Below, in pieces: positions 1 through 8,295 of a stretch of DNA of 41,436 nt (within the stretch, counting starts at the first letter, position 1; each line of letters starts with the position of its first letter). A model generated the notes under the pieces. The model was not told the origin of the DNA. It was given only the letters and a program-made list of their open reading frames with translations, and did not search any database. The stretch is from NCBI GenBank assembly GCA_017478485.1, contig JAFVDI010000001.1:1-41436 (forward strand), written 5' to 3'. Source of the DNA: Clostridiales bacterium (GTDB lineage Bacteria; Bacillota; Clostridia; Saccharofermentanales; Saccharofermentanaceae). The position numbers and the translations under genes are program-made.

Positions 1-248
1 CCACCAAATTTTCACTAAAAAGGCTCCCTTTTCCTCCCCTCTCCATCCCACCCCTCACCCCACACGAATACCCTCATTTGTTTGTTCTCTACATATTCAA
101 ATTGTCAGACAATTCAAGAATGTGTCAACCAATAGGGTTTGGTATGGGTGGCTCCACGGGCGGAATACCGAGCGGATTTTAAATTGTGCCAAATTTTCAC
201 ACAATTTAAACTATTGGCACACAATTCAAATAAATGGTGGATAAAGTA
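1..248. other. Left-end non-coding region
   Basis: No gene is visible here. The first 65 bases are C-rich on this strand, and the last 80 bases of the window are G-rich. Then come a near-palindrome ATTGTCAGACAAT (101-113) and an AT-rich repeat cluster at 178-230. Its position just before the small terminase gene is the usual place for a cos or pac packaging site; that role is inference, as no end sequence is directly recognisable. Confidence 0.5.
178..230. repeat. Inverted and direct repeats upstream of terS
   Basis: TTTAAATTGTG (178-188) is the exact reverse complement of CACAATTTAAA (200-210). The 13-mer CACACAATTTAAA (198-210) returns as CACACAATTCAAA (218-230), one mismatch, exactly 20 bp downstream. 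Three half-sites therefore lie on a spacing of about two helix turns, which suits binding by a protein such as a regulator or small terminase. No protein can be assigned from sequence. Confidence 0.6.
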
Positions 249-277
249 TTGATATTTCTGACAATATGCGGTATTTA
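249..277 (+). promoter_or_regulatory. Putative late promoter before terS
   Basis: A TTGATA box (249-254) and a TATTTA box (272-277) are separated by 17 bases. A reverse copy of the TGTCAGA motif (TCTGACA, 257-263) lies inside the spacer. The terS ribosome site GGAGG (285-289) and ATG (296) follow directly. Sigma-70-like by eye only. Confidence 0.45.
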
Positions 278-295
278 TAGAGTTGGAGGCACATA

Positions 296-775
296 ATGGC
301 GAACGAATTGCAGAAAACTGATCCCGTCGACATCGAAAGAAGGAATGCGAACATCAGGCACATAGATCACACTATGGGTCTTGCTATGATGAAACCGCTT
401 GAGGTATGGGACGCAGAGCATATAGGCATAAGGACGGCAGAATATCTCGAGAAATGTAAAGAAGATGGGGTCAGAGTAAATCTAAGTTCCTACGCCCTGT
501 CATTGGGAACGACCCCGGACGGGTTAAATGAGATGATGTGTGATAAGAGTCGGACACAGGAAAGCCGAAATGCGATCCAAAAAGGGGTAGCGATGGTCGA
601 ATCCGTGATGATAGAAATGATGATGGAGCAGAGAATTAATCCTGTCACGGGCATATTCCTGTTGAAGAACCACTTCGGCTATAAAGACCAGTCGGAAATC
701 TCGTTCAAGGGGCATATCGAGACGGATAAAAAGACCTTACAGGCAAAATATAGGGCGGTAGTTGATGAAGATTGA
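296..775 (+). CDS. Terminase small subunit
   Basis: This 159-residue protein is the DNA-recognition half of the packaging motor. Its place directly upstream of and overlapping the large terminase, its size, and the C-terminal pattern around NPVTGIFLLKNHFGYKD (a signature of Firmicutes phage small terminases) support the call. The middle (about residues 60-85) looks helical and suits a DNA-binding helix-turn-helix. The start is fixed by GGAGG six bases upstream. The stop overlaps the start of the next gene, so the two are probably translationally coupled. The family is inferred by pattern. Confidence 0.85.
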   Translation: MANELQKTDPVDIERRNANIRHIDHTMGLAMMKPLEVWDAEHIGIRTAEYLEKCKEDGVRVNLSSYALSLGTTPDGLNEMMCDKSRTQESRNAIQKGVAMVESVMIEMMMEQRINPVTGIFLLKNHFGYKDQSEISFKGHIETDKKTLQAKYRAVVDED

Positions 776-2429
776 GGATCAGGAGAAAGAAGTTGTAGAG
801 TTAGCGATAAAGATAGCAGCTGAAGTTAAGAAAAAGCCGACTATCGAGAAATTCTATGACTTTTTTGGCTGTTTGGGGTCAGTCCCGAGGTCTAAAAAAC
901 TACTTAAAGCCGACTTAACGATAAAAGAACTGATTAAGAAGGCTATGAAGGGGTGTGACGAGACCGAGATAGAGAGTTATTATGACTTATACACGAAAGC
1001 CCTCAAATACGCTGCGTATGACATCTTCGAGGAGTATTTGTTCTTCATGGAGATAGACCGTCCCCCGGAGGAGAGGTTTTATCAGCCTCGAAAGAAGACC
1101 TTAAAGCCTCTTGTCGACGCACTCCAACGGCTTGAAGATGGGGAGATCATGGAATTGTTTGTTTCCCAGCCGCCCCGTACCGGGAAGACGACGATTTTGC
1201 TGTTTTTCCTGACGTGGATAGCCGGGCGGCACCCGTTAAGCTCAAATCTGTACTCGGCTTTCTCGGACACGATCACAAAATCCTTCTATAACGGACTTTT
1301 GGAAGTCATGAGGGACGACATAACCTATCATTGGGCGGCCTGTTTCGGGGAATCCATTGTAAAGATGAATGCCCAGTATCAGACCGTGGATGTGCAGCGT
1401 AAGATGAGATATCCTACGATCACATGTAGGTCGATAGACGGCACACTTAATGGAGCCTGTGACTGTACCGGGTATATGGTAGCGGACGACCTTTGTTCGG
1501 GCATTGAAGAGGCACTTTCCAAGGATAGAATGGCTTCACTTTGGATGAAGGTGTCAAATGACCTTTTATCGAGATGTAAAAAGGGGTCGAAAAAGCTGTG
1601 GAACGGCACAAGATGGTCGATAAACGATCCTATCGGGGTCAGATTGTCGATGCTTGAGTCCTATGGCGGGATTCCCTATGAGGTTATCAACTTACCGGCG
1701 GTAGATGAGAACGGTGAGTCCAATTTCGACTATAAATACGGTGTCGGGTTTGACACAGAGTTCTACAGGCAGACCAAGATGGCATTTGAGCGGAATGACG
1801 ACCTTGCATCGTGGAATGCACAGTATATGGGACAGCCGGTAGAAAGAGAAGGCTCACTGTTCGCATCGAAAGATTTGCGGTATTATAATGGTGAGCTGCC
1901 TGATGGCTATAAGTCAGTCTTTATGGCTTGTGACCCCGCATGGGGTGGCGGCGACTATGTGGCATCTCCTGTATGCGTACAGATCGACGATACGATTTAC
2001 GTAGTGGGAATTGTATACACAAACGAAGACAAAAAGAAGTCGTTGCCTGAACTTGTCGAGGCGATCCGACGGTTTGGGGTCTCCAAGATCCAAATCGAGG
2101 CTAATAAAATGACAGAAGGCTTTGCCGATGAACTTTCTAGGATGCTCAAATCAAAAGGGATAAAGTGTGTGGTCTTAACCAAGGCCGCACCGACAAATAC
2201 CTCAAAAGAGCAGAGGATATTCGACAAAGCCCCGGAGATCAGAGAAAATTTTGTATTCTTAACGCCGGAGAAGAGAGACAAAGAGTATCAGGCGTTTATG
2301 GATAACGTGTTTACCTTCACCATCACCGGCAAGAATAAACACGACGACGCACCCGATTCACTAGCAATGGCGGCTGGGATGGCATTTAAGCATACTCCTT
2401 CCGCCGGAACATTCAAGCGACTGTTTTAA
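765..2429 (+). CDS. Terminase large subunit (packaging ATPase/nuclease)
   Basis: The protein powers DNA entry into the prohead and cuts the concatemer. Counting from the ATG, a Walker A-like loop QPPRTGKTT lies at residues 135-143 and a Walker B strand YMVADD at 237-242. The RNase H-like nuclease shows D390 in FMACDPAWGGGDY, E445, and the HDDAPD motif (D527, D528, D531). At 554 residues it has the usual full length. A TTG three bases upstream could also serve as start; the ATG is preferred. It overlaps terS by 11 bases. All catalytic residues appear to be present. Confidence 0.95.
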   Translation: MKIEDQEKEVVELAIKIAAEVKKKPTIEKFYDFFGCLGSVPRSKKLLKADLTIKELIKKAMKGCDETEIESYYDLYTKALKYAAYDIFEEYLFFMEIDRPPEERFYQPRKKTLKPLVDALQRLEDGEIMELFVSQPPRTGKTTILLFFLTWIAGRHPLSSNLYSAFSDTITKSFYNGLLEVMRDDITYHWAACFGESIVKMNAQYQTVDVQRKMRYPTITCRSIDGTLNGACDCTGYMVADDLCSGIEEALSKDRMASLWMKVSNDLLSRCKKGSKKLWNGTRWSINDPIGVRLSMLESYGGIPYEVINLPAVDENGESNFDYKYGVGFDTEFYRQTKMAFERNDDLASWNAQYMGQPVEREGSLFASKDLRYYNGELPDGYKSVFMACDPAWGGGDYVASPVCVQIDDTIYVVGIVYTNEDKKKSLPELVEAIRRFGVSKIQIEANKMTEGFADELSRMLKSKGIKCVVLTKAAPTNTSKEQRIFDKAPEIRENFVFLTPEKRDKEYQAFMDNVFTFTITGKNKHDDAPDSLAMAAGMAFKHTPSAGTFKRLF

Positions 2430-2439
2430 GGAGGTTGAC

Positions 2440-2760
2440 ATGATGAAAGTAACTATATGCCCCATTTGCCGTACCAGCCCCGAGATTACCAACACTAGGC
2501 TCTCATGTCCCAAGTGCGGCAGAACGGCAGTAGGTGAGTATCTCGAAGATACCGTAACCAAATGGAATAACGGCGAAGTAACCAAGGGCGAGGTCAAAGA
2601 GGCTCCCGAGGTCGTTGAAGAGACCACCGAGGTTGAACCCGAAGCTGAAGAGACTGTCGAGCCTGAGATCAAGCCCGAACCCAAACCCGAGCCTAAAAAG
2701 GAGAGGAAGGCACCCGTCACAAGGACTACTAGGAGAACCGTCAAAAGAGAGGGTAGATAA
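2440..2760 (+). CDS. Zinc-ribbon protein with acidic Pro/Glu tail
   Basis: The N-terminal 45 residues hold CPIC and CPKCG pairs followed by a WNNGE segment, the layout of Lar-like restriction-alleviation zinc ribbons. The rest is a low-complexity tail of Glu, Val and Pro ending in a basic Lys/Arg stretch. Ribosome site AAGGAGG (2428-2434) serves either ATG 2440 or ATG 2443; the second has the better spacing. It sits between the large terminase and the portal and shares TAATG with the portal. The function is unknown; a nucleic-acid or packaging accessory role is inference only. Confidence 0.75.
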   Translation: MMKVTICPICRTSPEITNTRLSCPKCGRTAVGEYLEDTVTKWNNGEVTKGEVKEAPEVVEETTEVEPEAEETVEPEIKPEPKPEPKKERKAPVTRTTRRTVKREGR

Positions 2761-4172
2761 TGGAGCAGAGACAATTACATGGCAGAACGGTAATATATAC
2801 CGACGTTGATGAGGTTGATGCGAATAATGTCGTTGATGTGCTCAAAAGTGCCGTACAGAAGAACCAAACCAATGTTGGCGACATAAACTACCTCTACGAC
2901 TATTATAGGGGCGTACAGCCTGTTTTAGACCGTGAGAAGGACTTCAACGACAACATCTGCAACAAGATAGTCGAGAACCGTGCAAATGAGATTGTATCGT
3001 TCAAGACCGGCTATTTCCTGTCAGCTCCGATCCAGTATATTGATGCCGGGGAAGATGAGGTCACGGATGATTTAAAGATTCTGAACGGCTGGACTAGGCT
3101 GGAATCGAAAGATAGTTGCGACCTTGAGCTTACCGAGGATTTTTCAATCTGCGGCACAGGATATAGGATGGTGTTGCCCAAGGAAGAAAGAATTGACGAT
3201 TCGGACGCTCCTTTTGAGTTTTTCAGGCTCGATCCCGCAACCACATTCGTTGCATATTCCTCGAAACTTGGGCATAAGCCTGTAATGGGCGTTACCTTTT
3301 TCCAGCTTGCGGACGAGGACAAGGTTGTATATAACGTCTATACCAAGGATGAGTTTTTCACAATCATCGACGATACGATTCAGGACAGAAGCCCTCATGT
3401 ATTGGGAGCTATCCCCATTATTGAGTACCCCGCAAATAAGGCCCGACTCGGAGATTTTGAAATCGTCATTCCTCTGCTGGATGCGATAAACAACATTCAG
3501 AGTAACCGTGCGGACGGGGTTGAGCAGTTCATTCAGTCTATTCTGTGCCTTGAGAACATGCAGCTTGAAGAAGATGAGGAATCAGGCTTCATGACTAGGC
3601 TTAAAGAAGTCGGCGGTCTCCTTCTCCCGGAGGGTGCAAAGGCATATTATCTGTCACAGCAGCTCAATCAGGGCGACACTCAGACTCTTAAAGATGATCT
3701 GTATGACGCTGTTCTGTATATTTGCGGAATGCCTAACCGAAACGGCGGATCGTCAACCTCAGATACCGGCTCGGCTGTACTTCTGAGAGATGGTTGGGCT
3801 GATGCCGAAGCAAGGGCGAAGATAACCGAGAGTTATTTCAAGAAAGCCGAACGTAAGTTCTTGAACATGCTCATCACACTCTCAAACGACATCGGGAAGA
3901 TGAATATCATGCTGTCCCAGCTTGATATCAGATTCCCTCGTAGGAATTACACCAACGACTCAGCCAAGGTCACTAACCTTGTCACTATGCTCTCTTGTGA
4001 CAAGATAGCTCCTCAACAGGCATTCGAGCACTCCGACATGTTCCCCGATCCCGACGCTGCATACCTTGAGGCGAAGAAGTACGCCGAGGAACTTGAGAAG
4101 AAACAGGCGGCAAGCCTCATGAATGTCAGTGACGGATCAGATATGCCCGATGATGCGGAAGATATCGAATGA
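2760..4172 (+). CDS. Portal protein (SPP1 gp6-like)
   Basis: Portal subunits form the dodecameric ring at the capsid vertex through which DNA passes. The position between terminase and MuF gene, the length of 470 residues, and the N-terminal segments LYDYYRGVQPVLDREKD and NKIVENRANEIVSFKTGYF match the SPP1 gp6 family. The start overlaps the upstream stop and the stop overlaps the next ATG (4169), a tightly coupled head operon. The C-terminus is Asp/Met-rich, as is common. Confidence 0.93.
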   Translation: MEQRQLHGRTVIYTDVDEVDANNVVDVLKSAVQKNQTNVGDINYLYDYYRGVQPVLDREKDFNDNICNKIVENRANEIVSFKTGYFLSAPIQYIDAGEDEVTDDLKILNGWTRLESKDSCDLELTEDFSICGTGYRMVLPKEERIDDSDAPFEFFRLDPATTFVAYSSKLGHKPVMGVTFFQLADEDKVVYNVYTKDEFFTIIDDTIQDRSPHVLGAIPIIEYPANKARLGDFEIVIPLLDAINNIQSNRADGVEQFIQSILCLENMQLEEDEESGFMTRLKEVGGLLLPEGAKAYYLSQQLNQGDTQTLKDDLYDAVLYICGMPNRNGGSSTSDTGSAVLLRDGWADAEARAKITESYFKKAERKFLNMLITLSNDIGKMNIMLSQLDIRFPRRNYTNDSAKVTNLVTMLSCDKIAPQQAFEHSDMFPDPDAAYLEAKKYAEELEKKQAASLMNVSDGSDMPDDAEDIE

Positions 4173-4873
4173 GATACGAATATACCGATAAAATCTACAA
4201 GAAATATGCTCTCCTTATAGTCCGGGCCTTCAATTCCCTTAATCGGGAGTTGATAGGCTTGGACTTTGACGAGCTGAATGCCGGAGAGGGCTATAAAGCA
4301 GTCTCGGAAAAGGTCAATAAGACCTATAAGAAGTGCTATGATGAGTTGATTGATATCCTGATCTTGTTTTCTCTCCATTACTTTGAGGATTCCTGTGAGA
4401 ATGTGACATCAAAAAATGGGGATAAAATCAAGTATTTTGTGGGTAAAAGGGACGGATTCCGCAAGGAAAAGACTTTTGACGCTCGCAAATTTGTGGAAAA
4501 GTATCTCGAGAAGGTCAATCCCATCGTCAAATACATATTCAACAATGAATATGAGCGAAAAATATCTCGGGCGGTGGAGTCGATCCTTACCTCATCCAAT
4601 AAAGCCGAGATAAAAAAGCAAGTCGACATTGCCATGAAATATTGGAATCGGCAAGCAAAGCAAGCCGGGGATAATATCTCTATGGCTGCATATATCGAAG
4701 GATTTAACTCTTCGGGCATTGAATATGTAAAATGGGAGACTCAGGAAGACGAGAGGGTTTGCCCAACGTGTAGCAAAAGAGATGGGAAAATTTACAGAAT
4801 TGACAAAATAATTATCCCATTGCACTATAATTGTAGGTGCAATATTGTTCCATATATTAAGAAAACAGAATAA
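4169..4873 (+). CDS. Minor head protein, MuF / SPP1 gp7 family
   Basis: At 234 residues this is a short member of the Mu F-like head morphogenesis family, which binds the portal and is packed in small numbers in the capsid. The C-terminal signature is clear: WETQEDERVCPTCSKRDGK, then a HYNCRC motif (C198, C201, H219, C222, C224), a likely metal site. There is no extra toxin or protease domain. It overlaps the portal by four bases. Codon use becomes more A-rich towards the end. Confidence 0.88.
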   Translation: MRYEYTDKIYKKYALLIVRAFNSLNRELIGLDFDELNAGEGYKAVSEKVNKTYKKCYDELIDILILFSLHYFEDSCENVTSKNGDKIKYFVGKRDGFRKEKTFDARKFVEKYLEKVNPIVKYIFNNEYERKISRAVESILTSSNKAEIKKQVDIAMKYWNRQAKQAGDNISMAAYIEGFNSSGIEYVKWETQEDERVCPTCSKRDGKIYRIDKIIIPLHYNCRCNIVPYIKKTE

Positions 4874-5161
4874 TCATGTAACTGTCAGACAATAAACTTA
4901 TGCCGACCAAATATTCAGAATTTGCATCCCGTTCCTCCTCGTAAATGGGATGAAAGGGTGGGCGACTTGCTGTAATACGGCAACCGCTCACTCCGGGGAG
5001 GGTGAACAACTTTTTCTGACATTTATCCCCGAGAACTTGAAATTGTCAGAAAATTGTGTATATATTATAAATAACGGAGTGAACCGTACAAACGCAAAGG
5101 CAGAAAAGCCTTTCAAATCAGAAAATGCGGAGTGAACCGCTTTAAACGCAAGGAGGTCTAT
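4874..5161 (+). other. Intergenic leader before the scaffold gene
   Basis: This 288-base stretch separates the portal block from the scaffold/capsid block. It contains three TGTCAGA motifs (4883-4889 and 5044-5050 forward, 5015-5021 reverse), a CATCCC/GGGATG inverted repeat (4925-4930, 4947-4952), a promoter at 5043-5071, two copies of CGGAGTGAACCG (5075-5086, 5128-5139), an inverted partial copy TCACTCCG (4988-4995) and a small hairpin AAAGGC/GCCTTT (5096-5113). A 61-codon frame at 4950-5135 is not believed. Confidence 0.6.
5043..5071 (+). promoter_or_regulatory. Promoter for the scaffold/capsid genes
   Basis: TTGTCA (5043-5048), a 17-base spacer and TATAAA (5066-5071) form a good sigma-70-type promoter. 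The -35 box is part of the TGTCAGA motif also present near the terS promoter. It would let capsid genes be made in excess over terminase and portal. Confidence 0.6.
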
Positions 5162-5737
5162 ATGAAAGTAGATGTAAGCAAGATTGACGGCTATGCCGAG
5201 ATGTCGGCAGAAGAAAAGGTTCAGGCACTTGAAGCCCTCGAAGTAGAGGATGAGGACGCAAAAGCCGAACTCAAACGTTACAAGGACGCATGTACTAAAG
5301 CTAATTCCGAAGCTGCCGAATCAAAAAGACAGCTTAAAGCACTTCAGGAGAAGGCAAGTGAGGGTGCATCCGATACCGAAAAGCAGATCACTGAACTGAA
5401 GGAACAGATTGAAACTCTGAACCGTCAGAAGAGTATCTCAGAACGCACGGCATCATTCTTAAAAATGGGAATGAATGAAGAAGTCGCAAGCAAGTGTTCA
5501 GAGGCTTTCACCAATGGGGATAGCAAGGCCTTCTTCGATGCGATGGGATCATTCATGACGGATCACGACAAGGCATTTAAAGCCGAGTTGCTGAAATCCA
5601 CTCCGAGACCCGGTGGCGAGGGCGGAAAAGCTCCCGAAATGACATTAGAAAAGTTCAGGAAAATGTCTATGGCTGAACGTTCTCAGTTCGCCCACGATTT
5701 TCCTGACGAGTACAACAAACTTTATGGAGGAAAATAA
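5162..5737 (+). CDS. Capsid scaffold protein (gp20-like)
   Basis: This 191-residue acidic, charged protein has a long predicted coiled coil (about residues 40-95, rich in Glu, Lys, Ala, Leu). A C-terminal segment contains PRPGGEGGKAPEMTLEKFR and ends NKLYGGK. That layout and the position directly before the capsid gene fit scaffolding proteins that shape the prohead and then leave or are cleaved. ATG 5162 is chosen because AAGGAGG (5150-5156) precedes it; an upstream start would include the repeat leader. The gap to the capsid gene is two bases. Confidence 0.88.
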   Translation: MKVDVSKIDGYAEMSAEEKVQALEALEVEDEDAKAELKRYKDACTKANSEAAESKRQLKALQEKASEGASDTEKQITELKEQIETLNRQKSISERTASFLKMGMNEEVASKCSEAFTNGDSKAFFDAMGSFMTDHDKAFKAELLKSTPRPGGEGGKAPEMTLEKFRKMSMAERSQFAHDFPDEYNKLYGGK

Positions 5738-5739
5738 TT

Positions 5740-6798
5740 ATGAGTCAGACAGCATCACAGAAAGCAGTAGCAACTCTCGATCAGGGCTTTATCTCAAACG
5801 AAATCGAAGATGTATACGCTTCTCATCTCGATCTCAATGGATTCTGCACTGTTGACAATGAGCTTGAGGGCGTTGATGGCGATATCCGCACAATCAACGT
5901 GTACGGAGCAAGCGGAAATGCAGAGAAGGTTGCTGAAGGACAGGGAAATACCGGCTACATCTCAACCACTCTCCTCGAGAGAAAGTACAGAATCGAATGT
6001 GCACAGGCATGGTTCCCTTATTCCGACGAAGCACTCAAGAGAGACTCCGTTGCGGTTCAGACCGGCGTTGCTCGTCTTGGTGCGTCCCTTTTCGATCAGG
6101 TAAATGCAGACCTTTACGGTGAAATGGCGAAGGCATCCCGTGCCGTAGTCTCAACCGCACCCGACTTCAACGCTTTTGTCGACGCAGCTGCTGCAATCGA
6201 CTTCAGCGACGGAAACGAGACCGCAAGAGAGTATCAGGGAAGAACCATTCCTACCCTTTGGGCTATCATGGATCCCAAGAGCCTTGCCGCAGCTCGTAAA
6301 GCTATGGCAGCTCAGATCGTATATGATCCCACTCTTGCATGGGCACAGGGCTATGTCGGAACCGTAGCCGGAATCGCACTCTTCGTTAAGAAGAATGCCA
6401 CCGAGAAGATGATCTACGTCGGAACCGACAAGGCTGTAACCATCTTCAACAAGACCGGCGTTGAGACCGAGATCGCTGCAAGAGGAAAGGAAGAGGCTAA
6501 CAAGAGACAGAACAACCTCTTCGCAAGAAAGTATTACATCGCAGCTCTTACTCACGACGATCAGATCGTACAGCTTGCTCTTACTGGAGCATCCGTACAC
6601 AAGATCGACATTGCTGCCGGTGACGGAACCACCGTTGCATTCACCCTTTCGGAGACTCCTTCCGATACTCCCGTGGTATCAGTAAACGGCGAGGTACTTT
6701 CTACTGGATATTCCATTTCCAGCAAGACCCTCACCTTCACCACTGCACCCGCAGTTGACGACGTGATCGTAGTTGATTATCACTACACCGCATCATAA
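5740..6798 (+). CDS. Major capsid protein with C-terminal beta domain
   Basis: At 352 residues it follows the scaffold gene and has the features of HK97-fold capsid proteins of Firmicutes siphophages: an N-arm with segment DLNGFCTVDNELEGVDGD, a central block around QAWFPYSDEAL, and an A-domain ending near KYYIAALTHDDQIVQL. Residues 294-352 form a separate beta-rich domain beginning GDGTTVAFTL. It is about 53% identical, without gaps, to residues 23-79 of the major tail protein encoded at 8709. Such domains are usually surface-exposed and may decorate the capsid. The ribosome site is TGGAGG. Confidence 0.93.
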   Translation: MSQTASQKAVATLDQGFISNEIEDVYASHLDLNGFCTVDNELEGVDGDIRTINVYGASGNAEKVAEGQGNTGYISTTLLERKYRIECAQAWFPYSDEALKRDSVAVQTGVARLGASLFDQVNADLYGEMAKASRAVVSTAPDFNAFVDAAAAIDFSDGNETAREYQGRTIPTLWAIMDPKSLAAARKAMAAQIVYDPTLAWAQGYVGTVAGIALFVKKNATEKMIYVGTDKAVTIFNKTGVETEIAARGKEEANKRQNNLFARKYYIAALTHDDQIVQLALTGASVHKIDIAAGDGTTVAFTLSETPSDTPVVSVNGEVLSTGYSISSKTLTFTTAPAVDDVIVVDYHYTAS

Positions 6799-6809
6799 GG
6801 AGAGATGGC

Positions 6810-7406
6810 ATGACACAGGCGGATAAGTTGACAATGTTACAGCAGATTTGTGGCGATCCCGAGGCTGATTCCGCCATGTTATCCACTTACCTTGACCTTG
6901 CGGCTGATATCGTAGTTCACAGGGCTTATCCCTTCCTCACCAGCTATGTTTTTGCTGAAGTGCCGGAAAGGTATGCAACCGTTCAGGTGCAGATAGCAAA
7001 CGAGCTTTATCTGCACCGTGGAGCGGAGGGCGAGAAAGACCACTCCGAAAACGGAGTTAAAAGAACCTATGAGAACGGCTATGTATCAGATAGTCTCCTC
7101 AAAAAGATCGTTCCGTATGCACGGGTAATAGGAGAACTCATACCTGAGACGGTTACTGTCAACGCCAAAGCGGAGACGACCATCAACACAGGAAAAACTG
7201 AGCTTATCTTAAACTTCACAGAGGTTATCTGTACCGATAAAAGCGTGCGGACGGTCTATGAGGGCTACACTTACACATCCAGCGATGAGAATGTCGCAAC
7301 GGTCGCAGACGGAGTGATAACCGCAATAGCGGCGGGAACCGCAACGATCACAGTAACAGGGAAAAGGTCTCATGAGACCGCATCCCTTGAAATCACGGTG
7401 GTATAA
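6810..7406 (+). CDS. Head-tail connector (gp6-like) with Big_2 domain
   Basis: The first 110 residues resemble the helical head-tail adaptor (gp6/gp15 type) that docks under the portal: LQQICGDPEADSAMLSTYLD, then the QIANELYLHRG helix. From about residue 114 to 198 it has a bacterial Ig-like fold of the Big_2 type, with the classic pattern YTSSDENVATVADGVITAI followed by AGTATITVTG. The Ig part is an add-on seen in some phage neck proteins and may bind the host surface or mucus. The ribosome site AAGGAGA precedes it. The stop overlaps the next ATG. Confidence 0.82.
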   Translation: MTQADKLTMLQQICGDPEADSAMLSTYLDLAADIVVHRAYPFLTSYVFAEVPERYATVQVQIANELYLHRGAEGEKDHSENGVKRTYENGYVSDSLLKKIVPYARVIGELIPETVTVNAKAETTINTGKTELILNFTEVICTDKSVRTVYEGYTYTSSDENVATVADGVITAIAAGTATITVTGKRSHETASLEITVV

Positions 7407-7786
7407 TGAGAACACTTGACTATAACAAAAGAACATTTTACTACTGCTTATACAATGCCAAGACGAAGATTTATGACGCAGATGGCAATTTTACCGGCGA
7501 ATACACTTCGGGCTACTCCGAAGCCGTTGCAGTCAAGGGGAATATATCCGCAGCGTCGGGATCTGCCGACATGGAGCAATTCGGAACTGATATAGCCTAT
7601 GACAAGGTTATTGTTCTTCAGGGTACGAATTGGGAAATTGATGAGCATTCAGTGCTGTTCATAGATGTTGAGCCGAGTTATGAGGATGAAGAGACCCACT
7701 CCAATCCGAAGTACAATTATATCGTCACAAGAGTTGCAAAATCTTTAAATCATACCACACTTGCAATCAAACGGGTCGAACAATGA
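7406..7786 (+). CDS. Head closure / stopper protein
   Basis: This 126-residue beta-rich protein lies in the second neck position, where head-tail joining (stopper, gp16-like) proteins are encoded. It carries the pattern YNAKTKIYDADGNFTGEY and ends in a strand TLAIKRVEQ. Assignment rests on order and size; no catalytic motif is expected. It overlaps both neighbours by one to four bases. Confidence 0.65.
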   Translation: MRTLDYNKRTFYYCLYNAKTKIYDADGNFTGEYTSGYSEAVAVKGNISAASGSADMEQFGTDIAYDKVIVLQGTNWEIDEHSVLFIDVEPSYEDEETHSNPKYNYIVTRVAKSLNHTTLAIKRVEQ

Positions 7787-8295
7787 AAATTACCGGGTGC
7801 GACAAACTCATAGCAAGACTTAACAAGGCGACTACAGACCTTGAAAAGTTCGAATATAGAGGAGCGTTGCACAATTACCTTGAATCCACATGGAGAGTCG
7901 GCTACGAAGAGGCGAAATACCGTTATGACACGGCTACAACCCTTGAAGGAGAACCCGCAAATGAGGACACAGAGGTAATTGATCCCGCTAGATGGTACAA
8001 GGATGGTCTTGAACTTGTTGCGACAGGATCTAAGATAGCATTTCTTGAGTTCGGAACGGGTCTTAATATGGATTATGAAAACCCCTACGCAAGCAAGTTT
8101 GGATTCTATCCAAGTTCTTATTCAGGAGGCCCCGGCAAAGGATTCTTGGTTCCCCCGAAGTTAAATCACTTTCACGGTGCATGGCCGCACGAAAGAAAAC
8201 TGCTTTGGGGTCAAAACCCGGCAAGAGGTATGTATAACGCATTCAAAGCCATGGATCTTTATGTGAGAACCACCCCATTGAGGATATTCAAATGA
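7783..8295 (+). CDS. HK97 gp10-like tail/neck component
   Basis: At 170 residues, in the slot after the head closure gene, it has an N-terminal helix (KLIARLNKATTDLEKFEYRG) and an EFGTG motif (about residues 87-91), typical of HK97 gp10 family proteins. These help form the neck or tail completion ring. It is probably co-translated with both neighbours, overlapping each by four bases. Family by pattern and position. Confidence 0.72.
   Translation: MKITGCDKLIARLNKATTDLEKFEYRGALHNYLESTWRVGYEEAKYRYDTATTLEGEPANEDTEVIDPARWYKDGLELVATGSKIAFLEFGTGLNMDYENPYASKFGFYPSSYSGGPGKGFLVPPKLNHFHGAWPHERKLLWGQNPARGMYNAFKAMDLYVRTTPLRIFK

Noticed and set aside
4950..5135. 61-codon frame upstream of the scaffold gene
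   Set aside because: It lacks a ribosome site, spans the promoter and the repeated leader, and its protein has no sensible pattern.
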